A stretch of 5,327 nucleotides of DNA from CAZJBP01 sp964544115 (GTDB lineage Bacteria; Verrucomicrobiota; Kiritimatiellia; UBA8416; JADHWI01). Shown here piece by piece: positions 1 to 4,569 of this stretch (position 1 is the stretch's first letter; every line of letters starts with the position of its first letter). The notes below the pieces were generated by a model. The model did no database searches. It was not told where the DNA came from and saw only the letters and a list, made by a program, of their open reading frames with translations. The DNA lies in the NCBI GenBank assembly GCA_964544115.1, contig CAZJBP010000219.1, positions 1-5,327 of the forward strand. Reading direction: 5' to 3'. The position numbers and the translations under genes are program-made.

Positions 1-10
1 CCGACTTGCC

Positions 11-55
11 ATCGCGCGCCCGCGGCCCTCCGGGCACGCTCGGGCGGCGCGCGAT
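11..55. repeat. GC-rich inverted repeat (hairpin) at the left edge
   Basis: The 10-bp arms ATCGCGCGCC (11-20) and GGCGCGCGAT (46-55) are perfect reverse complements. The 25-nt interval holds a smaller GCCC/GGGC hairpin (25-28 with 32-35) and an alternative CGCCCG/CGGGCG pairing (17-22 with 41-46). There is no T-tract on either side, so a classical intrinsic terminator is not supported. It could end an upstream gene outside the window or be a dispersed repeat; the sequence does not say which. Confidence 0.6.
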
Positions 56-252
56 TAGGTTTCCGAAGAGCTGCCCGAACCAGAGGTTATTGCATCAGGG
101 TTTAGGGTGAAAATGCGTATAAGGTGCAGGGCAAGCCGCCGTACTCCAAAAACCAGCCTTCCGCATCGCCCCAATCTTCTGCTTTTCGTCGACGCCCGAT
201 TTTGGCACAATCGGGGCGGAATGAGGAACTGGGGATCAACCGGGAGAGCGCC

Positions 253-1038
253 ATGAAACGATACACGATTTTCCATGTGCCGGTGATGGCTTTCTTTTCG
301 AAGGCCCTGTACCAGGACGCGTGCCACCGGTGGCGGGGCACCGGGTTCGGGTACCTGCTGTTCCTCTTGGCCGTATGCTGGATTCCCCTCATGGTCGTGG
401 CGCAGCTTGACTTTTCCCAGTATGTCGCCCAGGAGGCTCCCAAGATCATCAACCAGATCCCGGAGGTCACGATCCGCGACGGCAAGGCGTCCATCGACGA
501 GTCCCAGCCGTACGTCGTCACGGAGCCGGAAACGGGGCAGAAGCTCGCGATTTTCGACATGACGGGACAGGTCAAATCCCTCGCGGACACCGATGCCAGG
601 ATCCTGGTGACCGAAACGGAGCTGATCTACCAGAAAAACAAGATCGAGACCCGATCCTTCAGCTTTCGCGGCATGAAAGAGGATTTCACGCTGACCCGCG
701 ACCTGATCAACCACTGGATGGCCATCGCGGTCAGGTGGGCCGTTCCGGTGGCCTATCCCTTCGTCGTCCTGGCCTCCTTCCTTTTCCGGATGATCCAGCT
801 GCTGGTGTATGCGGCCATCGGCTTGCTCTTCGCCCAGTGGTGCGGGAGCCGGCGCGCCTACGGCGAGCTGCTGCGCCTGACGGCGGTCGCGGTGACGCCC
901 TGCATCCTGCTGGGAACCGTGTTCCAGCTGGCCGGATGGGCCGTCCCCTTCCAGTCGCTCTGGTTTTTCGCGATCACCATGGCGTACCTGTATTTCGGGA
1001 TCAAGGCATCGGCTGAAACGCCCGAAATAAACCCTTGA
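253..1038 (+). CDS. DUF1189-type integral membrane protein
   Basis: Predicted 261-aa membrane protein of unknown function. One hydrophobic helix lies at about residues 32-51. A polar domain follows at about 53-155, with the pattern 'PEVTIRDGKASID...Y' and 'LAIFDMTG' (residues 70-105). Three further hydrophobic stretches lie at about 157-177, 179-196 and 208-250. A soluble domain between the first and later helices, with an 'I-x-I/x-DGK' segment and an 'hhhDxTG' segment, is how I recognise DUF1189; the recognition is from memory. The start at 253 is chosen because GGGAGAG (242-248) sits just upstream and the protein then opens MKRYTIFHVP. An in-frame GTG at 124 would add 43 low-complexity residues with no ribosome site. 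No clear terminator follows. GC content and codon use match the right-hand flank and not the adjacent low-GC insert. No function is inferred. Confidence 0.8.
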   Translation: MKRYTIFHVPVMAFFSKALYQDACHRWRGTGFGYLLFLLAVCWIPLMVVAQLDFSQYVAQEAPKIINQIPEVTIRDGKASIDESQPYVVTEPETGQKLAIFDMTGQVKSLADTDARILVTETELIYQKNKIETRSFSFRGMKEDFTLTRDLINHWMAIAVRWAVPVAYPFVVLASFLFRMIQLLVYAAIGLLFAQWCGSRRAYGELLRLTAVAVTPCILLGTVFQLAGWAVPFQSLWFFAITMAYLYFGIKASAETPEINP

Positions 1039-1080
1039 ACACGGGGATCCGGAAATGCTTTCATGAGACCTTATCAACGC

Positions 1081-1109
1081 TTGTCATCATCATCTGATTT
1101 CCGTAATAT
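1081..1109 (+). promoter_or_regulatory. Candidate sigma70-type promoter for the helicase remnant / AbiE operon
   Basis: TTGTCA (1081-1086, 5 of 6 to TTGACA), a 17-nt spacer, then TAATAT (1104-1109, 4 of 6 to TATAAT). Transcription would begin near 1116, about 20 nt before the ATG of the helicase remnant at 1137. That geometry suits the original promoter of the now broken gene, and it could still transcribe the AbiE pair. Prediction by eye only. Confidence 0.45.
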
Positions 1110-1186
1110 CCAAGCAATATCTATCCCAGTTAGTTAATGTCAACACCATCAAATAGCTCCGGCCTGCGCGACAACCACACTCGAGG

Positions 1187-1216
1187 TTCAGTGGCGGATT
1201 TTCTAAAGGCTATAAT
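1187..1216 (+). promoter_or_regulatory. Second candidate promoter for the AbiE operon, inside the helicase remnant
   Basis: A perfect TATAAT lies at 1211-1216, preceded after 18 nt by a weak TTCAGT (1187-1192, 3 of 6). Transcription would start near 1223, about 70 nt before the preferred antitoxin start. The hexamer also encodes part of the helicase remnant (Ala-Ile-Ile), so it may be coincidental. A 6-bp inverted repeat, AAACGA-TCTG-TCGTTT at 1230-1245, lies just downstream and could serve as an operator; AbiEi antitoxins are known to bind inverted repeats near their promoter. Confidence 0.35.
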
Positions 1217-1280
1217 CAAGCCAGGGTCTAAACGATCTGTCGTTTCGGCCTATTTCACCATTTACGCCTATGATGCGTAA

Positions 1281-1286
1281 AAGGAA
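1281..1286 (+). promoter_or_regulatory. Ribosome binding site deciding the antitoxin start
   Basis: AAGGAA lies 7 nt before the ATG at 1294. The earlier in-frame ATGs at 1270 and 1273 have no purine-rich site upstream. It follows immediately after the TAA (1278-1280) of the 47-codon remnant ORF, so translation reaching that stop could hand over to the antitoxin start. Confidence 0.55.
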
Positions 1287-1293
1287 TGGCTCA

Positions 1294-2046
1294 ATGGAAT
1301 CGACCACCTCGACATTCTTTTCGGCGAACCGTCCTTTAAAGGACGTTCTTCGCACGCAATGTCTTTCCGATCTGGGAAAGAAGTCCAAATACTTTCATAT
1401 CCGGCATGTGCGTGATTGGTTGAAGTCCCGGCAGATCGAATCGGGAGAAAGCACGCTCAAGCAATACATGTCCGAACTGATGGCCGGCGACTTTATTCAG
1501 GATGCCGGCAAGGGGTGGTATTCCACGATCGTCAAATCGTTCGTCCTGGATGAACGGCCAGTTGAAGAGGTTGTCGGATTGCTGAAGGGGAAATACCCTT
1601 TGCTCCGGTTTGGATGCTGGTCCACCGAACAAATCAAAGGGTATTCCCAGCATGTTTTTAACAAGTTCGTCACCTTTGTGCATGTCGGAAAGGATGCCTG
1701 TCGTCCTGTTTTCGAATCCTTGCGCTCGGGAGGGTGGAATGTTTATACGGATTTAGGCAAGAAGGAAATGCGCACGGTCTTTTCCTTACGGGACAAAACC
1801 GTGGTTATCCGGCCTTCGCGGAAACCAGCATCCCTGCCGGAGAATCACCTTTTCCCCATTGAAGTAATTCTCATTGATCTTTACCGTGAGGCTAAGAGCC
1901 TGTCTATCATGGACTTAGGCGAAGTGGAGACGATCTGTTCACGTGCGGCAGAGGGGGGGCGGATCAATATCGGCAAGCTCCAGATGCTGGCTGGGATAGG
2001 CAAGATCAATGTGGAGCTTATCACGTGTTTGAATAGACTATCTTAG
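1294..2046 (+). CDS. AbiEi-like antitoxin / transcriptional regulator (type IV toxin-antitoxin)
   Basis: Predicted 250-aa cytoplasmic protein, the antitoxin partner of the nucleotidyltransferase toxin encoded downstream. Residues about 27-78 (GKKSKYFHIRHVRDWL through GDFIQDAGKGWYS) look like a winged helix-turn-helix. Residues about 104-200 (FGCWSTEQIKGY, FVTFVHV, FPIEVILIDLYRE) resemble the larger C-terminal domain of AbiEi/DUF6577-type proteins. In characterised AbiE systems the antitoxin represses its own operon through inverted repeats and counteracts the toxin without a stable complex. The start at 1294 has AAGGAA upstream; 1270 would add eight residues without a ribosome site. The first 15-20 residues overlap, in another frame, DNA that reads as the helicase N-terminus, so the antitoxin's N-terminus may be newly acquired. 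The toxin gene begins 41 nt downstream. Low GC relative to the flanks suggests transfer. Family assignment rests partly on gene context. Confidence 0.75.
   Translation: MESTTSTFFSANRPLKDVLRTQCLSDLGKKSKYFHIRHVRDWLKSRQIESGESTLKQYMSELMAGDFIQDAGKGWYSTIVKSFVLDERPVEEVVGLLKGKYPLLRFGCWSTEQIKGYSQHVFNKFVTFVHVGKDACRPVFESLRSGGWNVYTDLGKKEMRTVFSLRDKTVVIRPSRKPASLPENHLFPIEVILIDLYREAKSLSIMDLGEVETICSRAAEGGRINIGKLQMLAGIGKINVELITCLNRLS
1330..1345. repeat. Perfect 16-bp palindrome near the start of the antitoxin gene
   Basis: CGTCCTTTAAAGGACG is a perfect palindrome with no spacer. It lies 36 nt into the antitoxin CDS, just where helicase similarity in the other frame ends (after LFGEPSF, 1317-1337). It could be an internal operator for a homodimeric regulator, a mark of the recombination junction, or chance. 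Confidence 0.6.
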
Positions 2047-2076
2047 AAATTTAGTCTTTTTCTAAGATGGTATATT
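2032..2076. promoter_or_regulatory. Long imperfect inverted repeat between antitoxin and toxin genes
   Basis: The left arm AATAGACTATCTTAGAAA (2032-2049) matches the reverse complement of 2059-2076 at 16 of 18 positions, around a 9-nt loop (2050-2058). The inner 10 bp are perfect, and one of the two mismatches is a G-T wobble. The repeat spans the antitoxin stop (TAG 2044-2046) and ends next to the toxin ribosome site GAAAGG (2077-2082). As DNA it could be an operator. As mRNA it would form a hairpin abutting the toxin ribosome site and could limit toxin translation. No T-tract suggests a terminator. Confidence 0.65.
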
Positions 2077-2087
2077 GAAAGGCGCAA

Positions 2088-3185
2088 GTGATTGCAGATA
2101 GGTGCTTTACGGCTGAGTGGATTGCTGAAAAACGGCAGGTTATGCCACATTGCTCTGACATTGCGCTTGAAAAAAGCATCTATGCCCTTGCCTTGCTGGA
2201 GCGTCTGGCGGGAAGCGGGTTGAGGTTCATGTTCAAGGGCGGAACGTGCATGTTGCTGCATCTCGCTCAGTTGCGGAGAATTTCCGTTGATGTTGATATT
2301 GTCTGTACCGATCCACTTGAGCAGATTCTTCGCACGCTTGATCGGCTAGCGGTTCCTCCAAGGTTTATTCGATGGGAGGAAGACGAGAGGAATCCGGATC
2401 GACGTCCCAGAAGGAAGCATTTTCGCTTCTACTATCACCCGCTTGATGCCCATAATCCGGAACCGTTTGTGCTTTTGGATGTGGTTTTGGAGCATGTCGC
2501 GCATCCCTTTATCGAAATGAAACCGGTTACCGCCTCCTTTGTGGAGGCAGTGGATCCTCCGAGTGTCAGAGTGCCTACAATTAACGGGCTCCTGGGCGAT
2601 AAGCTGACGGCCTTTGCTCCCGAGACGGTTGGCGTCAAATATAAAAGCAATCTGGCGCAACAGATCATCAAGCAGATGTTCGATGTTGGCGTGCTCGTTC
2701 CATTGGCGACGGAACTCGGGCATGTCGGGCAAGCCCATGAAGCCAGTTTTGATGCTGAAAATGGTTTTCGACGCAATCTGTTCAACCGGAATCAAGCATT
2801 GGATGATAGCTTAAGGACGGCCTTTCGTGTCAGCCAGTTGGGCTTAACGGGTGAGAGGGCCTGGAGTGCAGTGAATCGGGGAATTCTTGTTGCGGGAATT
2901 GGCGCCATCAATCCGACGTTGACGCATGAGGAATTTTCAATTGAAGCGGCGCGGCTTCCGGCATCGCGTGCGGCGCTTGTTGCGGCCCTGCTGCGAAGCG
3001 GCGGTTTAAGTTTTGCCCCCTATCGATATGCCCCGGACCGGGTTGCCGGTTTACCGAGGCGTCTCGAGGGCCATTACGCGGTGTTCAATTCTCTTTACGA
3101 AACGGCTACCGAAGCATTTTTCAATTGGCATTATGTCGCGGCTTTGATGAGGCCGCTCCACGAGCAAGGGTTATTCGAGCTGTGA
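2088..3185 (+). CDS. AbiEii/AbiGii-family nucleotidyltransferase toxin
   Basis: Predicted 365-aa cytoplasmic toxin of the AbiEii/AbiGii family (DNA polymerase beta-type nucleotidyltransferase fold). The signature is 'FKGGTCMLL' (residues 49-57) followed by 'SVDVDIV' (66-72), giving the GG-T and the metal-binding D68/D70 pair. A third acidic position is likely D131 in 'LLDVVLE'. Further family blocks are 'LGDKLTAFAPETVGV' (169-183) and 'IIKQMFDVGVL' (193-203). In this family the enzyme adds nucleotides to RNA targets and stops growth, with a GTP preference in AbiEii and tRNA acceptor ends in relatives; the target here is unknown. All recognisable catalytic positions are present, so it should be active. 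The start is GTG 2088 with GAAAGG 5 nt upstream. An ATG at 2142 would drop conserved N-terminal sequence. The upstream palindrome may temper its translation. GC is low, as in the antitoxin gene. Confidence 0.88.
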   Translation: MIADRCFTAEWIAEKRQVMPHCSDIALEKSIYALALLERLAGSGLRFMFKGGTCMLLHLAQLRRISVDVDIVCTDPLEQILRTLDRLAVPPRFIRWEEDERNPDRRPRRKHFRFYYHPLDAHNPEPFVLLDVVLEHVAHPFIEMKPVTASFVEAVDPPSVRVPTINGLLGDKLTAFAPETVGVKYKSNLAQQIIKQMFDVGVLVPLATELGHVGQAHEASFDAENGFRRNLFNRNQALDDSLRTAFRVSQLGLTGERAWSAVNRGILVAGIGAINPTLTHEEFSIEAARLPASRAALVAALLRSGGLSFAPYRYAPDRVAGLPRRLEGHYAVFNSLYETATEAFFNWHYVAALMRPLHEQGLFEL

Positions 3186-3205
3186 AAAACCTTCAAAATA
3201 ATGAC

Positions 3206-4438
3206 ATGAGTAAAGTCCAGCCCATGCAACTCCAGCCGAAAAACCCGCTGCACGGCATCACGCTGGAGGCGATGCTGACCGAGCTGGTTGACGTGCTGGG
3301 GTGGGAGGAGGTGGCGGCGCGCGTGCGGCTCAACTGCTTCAAGAACGATCCCAGCGTGAAGTCCAGCCTGACGTTCCTGCGGAAGACGCCGTGGGCGCGG
3401 GCCAAGGTGGAGCAGCTGTACCTGCGCTACCGGAAGGAGAAGGACGACGCCGAGCGCTACCATCGCGCGTCCACCCGCTGGCTGGCGGACTGCACCTACG
3501 GCATCGGCTTTCATTGGACGGCGCAGTCGATGCCGCGGCAGGGGGCCCCGCTTCCGTTCGCGGAAGCCGTGGAGGCGTTCCGGCTCGACGCGTTCCTGGA
3601 CGGGGTGGTGAACAGCGGCGCGGACTATGTGCTGTTCACGGCCGCCCACGCGCTCCAGAAGCTGCCCTGTCCGAACGCCGCGCTGGACGCGATCCTGCCC
3701 GGCCGCACGGCGACACGCGATCTGCTGGGGGAGATCGCCCGGGGCCTGGACGCGCGGGGCAAGCCGCTGATCGTCTATTACAACCATTCCTGCAATCACG
3801 GGGACGATCCGGAATGGGAACAGGCCTCGGGGTATCACGCGCCGGACAAGGGCCGGCTGGCCGACAACCTGTGCGCGATCATCGGGGAGCTGGGGGGGCG
3901 CTACGGCAGCCTGGTGAAAGCGTGGTGGTTCGACAGCGCGTATGCGCTCGACCCCCGGGGGCCCCATAACATGACGACGACGGACATGACCGGCTTCCCG
4001 TTTCCCTGGGAGCGGTACACCGCGGCCGCGAAGACGGGGTATCCGGAGCGGCTGGTGACCTACAACGCGGGCATTGCGGAGACGCATCTTTATACGACGC
4101 ACCAGGATTACTGGACTGGTGAGCTGGCGGACCTGACCGTGGCGCCGGCCGGCCGGTTCCTGCCGAACGGCCTCCAGTGGCACGGGTGGGTTTGCCTCGA
4201 CGATCCGGGGTGGGTGTTCGCGCGCAACGACCGGCCGCCGAGTCCGCCGCGCTTTTCCGACAGCGCGCTGCTGGACTATGCACGCCAGTGCCGCCGGAGC
4301 CAGGCGCCGATCACCTTCAATACGATCATTTTCCAGGACGGCACGATGGCCGAGGCGTCGGTGGATTGCCTGGCACGGCTGAGGACGGGGCTGGATGAAC
4401 CGGGCGGCGCAAGCACCGCCCCTACACCCGGCGCATAA
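3206..4438 (+). CDS. Fusion protein: VF530 (DUF2132) domain plus GH29 alpha-L-fucosidase-like domain
   Basis: Predicted 410-aa protein. Residues 13-73 (NPLHGITLEAMLTELV, LGWEE, CFKNDPSVKSSLTFLRKTPW, VEQLYL) are a full VF530/DUF2132 domain, normally a stand-alone protein of about 70-90 aa described as DNA-binding. After a linker of about 15 residues, residues 92-395 resemble the GH29 barrel: 'RWLADCTYGIGFHW' (91-104), 'ADYVLFTAAHAL' (139-150), 'KPLIVYYNHSCN' (186-197), 'KAWWFDSAY' (238-246), and 'TFNTIIFQDGTM' (370-381). D243 matches the usual nucleophile, but the KHHDGF-type block is reduced to AAHAL. No signal peptide is seen, so a cytoplasmic site is likely. No plausible ATG/GTG start with a ribosome site lies between the domains. 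The start at 3206 gives MSKVQPMQ; ATG 3224 is also possible, and neither has a strong ribosome site. It begins 20 nt after the toxin stop, but its high GC links it to the flank. Residues 399-410 derive largely from a REP-like repeat. Activity and substrate are unknown. Confidence 0.75.
   Translation: MSKVQPMQLQPKNPLHGITLEAMLTELVDVLGWEEVAARVRLNCFKNDPSVKSSLTFLRKTPWARAKVEQLYLRYRKEKDDAERYHRASTRWLADCTYGIGFHWTAQSMPRQGAPLPFAEAVEAFRLDAFLDGVVNSGADYVLFTAAHALQKLPCPNAALDAILPGRTATRDLLGEIARGLDARGKPLIVYYNHSCNHGDDPEWEQASGYHAPDKGRLADNLCAIIGELGGRYGSLVKAWWFDSAYALDPRGPHNMTTTDMTGFPFPWERYTAAAKTGYPERLVTYNAGIAETHLYTTHQDYWTGELADLTVAPAGRFLPNGLQWHGWVCLDDPGWVFARNDRPPSPPRFSDSALLDYARQCRRSQAPITFNTIIFQDGTMAEASVDCLARLRTGLDEPGGASTAPTPGA
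4401..4428 (-). repeat. REP-like hairpin repeat, copy 1 (inverted; encodes the end of the upstream CDS)
   Basis: Read on the minus strand it is GGTGTAGGGGC, then a 12-nt variable core GGTGCTTGCGCC, then GCCCG. It folds as a GGGCGGT/GCCGCCC stem (one G-T pair) with a GCTTGC loop. Together with copy 2 it forms a convergent pair separated by 22 nt. On the plus strand it encodes most of the last 12 residues of the VF530-GH29 protein. Confidence 0.7.
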
Positions 4439-4450
4439 ACAGGTTCGAAC

Positions 4451-4478
4451 GGTGTAGGGGCTCCGCTTGCGGAGCCCG
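4451..4478 (+). repeat. REP-like hairpin repeat, copy 2
   Basis: GGTGTAGGGGC, core TCCGCTTGCGGA, then GCCCG: 23 of 28 positions match copy 1, with all differences in the core's outer three positions on each side, where stem pairing is kept. It forms a 9-bp stem-type palindrome, GGGCTCCGC-TT-GCGGAGCCC (4458-4477). No T-tract follows, so it is at most a poor intrinsic terminator for the upstream gene. The two copies also give an 11-bp inverted pair, GCCCCTACACC (4418-4428) with GGTGTAGGGGC (4451-4461). Confidence 0.75.
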
Positions 4479-4515
4479 CACGGCCCGCTTCCCTCGTAAT
4501 AGTTCACACTCTTGA

Positions 4516-4543
4516 TTGACGCGCCCGCCAGTCTGGATATAGA
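4516..4543 (+). promoter_or_regulatory. Candidate sigma70-type promoter of mraY
   Basis: TTGACG (4516-4521, 5 of 6 to consensus), a 16-nt spacer, then TATAGA (4538-4543, 4 of 6). The predicted transcript would start near 4550, about 20 nt before the mraY ATG. It lies between the REP-like pair and the gene, so mraY appears to be transcribed separately from the upstream gene. Confidence 0.5.
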
Positions 4544-4569
4544 GTCCTGTTCACTTTCATGGGGGACTT

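Larger units (their letters stand above)
1137..1340 (+). pseudogene. 5' remnant of a PLD-domain / superfamily II helicase gene, with a nonsense codon
   Basis: An ATG at 1137 opens 47 codons ending at TAA 1278-1280. The peptide begins MSTPSNSSGLRDNHTRGSV and continues through 'ADFLKAIIKPGSK' and 'SVVSAYFTIYAYDA'. Past the TAA the same frame goes on KEWLNGIDHLDILFGEPSF, to about 1337, and meets a TGA at 1413-1415. The series 'TRGxVxDFL - PGS - SVVSAYFTIYAY - LxxLFGEP' is, from memory, the N-terminus of large helicases with a phospholipase-D-like N-terminal domain, often found in defence islands. The stop falls where 'YDALKEWL' would be expected, so a TTA-to-TAA change is the simplest explanation. 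Resemblance fades after the GEPSF segment, and the rest of a roughly 900-1000-aa protein is missing. The tail overlaps the antitoxin gene in another frame. The product is presumably non-functional, although the 47-aa peptide might still be made. Helicase identity is moderately certain; that the gene is broken is clear if the identity holds. Confidence 0.65.
4439..4569. other. Intergenic region between the GH29-like gene and mraY
   Basis: This stretch holds the second REP-like repeat, the candidate mraY promoter and a short leader. I see no additional coding sequence or RNA gene. GC falls from the repeat (4451-4490) into the promoter (4500-4560), as is usual for a promoter region. Confidence 0.6.

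Noticed and set aside
195..217. Sigma54-like TGGCAC and a 7-bp inverted repeat CCCGATT/AATCGGG upstream of the DUF1189 gene
   Set aside because: The -12 TTGC element is missing at the required spacing. The short inverted repeat alone is weak evidence for an operator, and no good sigma70 promoter could be placed here either.
113..256. A 47-codon ORF overlapping the DUF1189 start in an ATGA arrangement
   Set aside because: Its translation is rich in Arg and Pro with no recognisable motif, and it has no clear ribosome site; it looks like a chance reading of GC-rich leader DNA.
55..1077. Long minus-strand ORF opposite the DUF1189 gene
   Set aside because: Its composition (many Arg, Gly, Asp, His) is typical of an antisense shadow in GC-rich DNA, and the plus-strand frame has clear membrane-protein structure.
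1062..3210. CATGAG at both edges of the low-GC insert (1062-1067 and 3205-3210) as a target-site duplication
   Set aside because: Six matching bases over so much searched sequence are expected by chance, and no terminal inverted repeats or transposase accompany them.
4401..4478. CRISPR array or riboswitch at the paired repeats
   Set aside because: There are only two copies in opposite orientation with internal stem symmetry, which fits REP-like elements and not CRISPR repeats. No riboswitch core was recognised.
3131..4507. 458-codon minus-strand ORF opposite the VF530-GH29 gene
   Set aside because: It is rich in Arg, Pro and Val with no domain pattern; the plus strand holds two recognisable domains.
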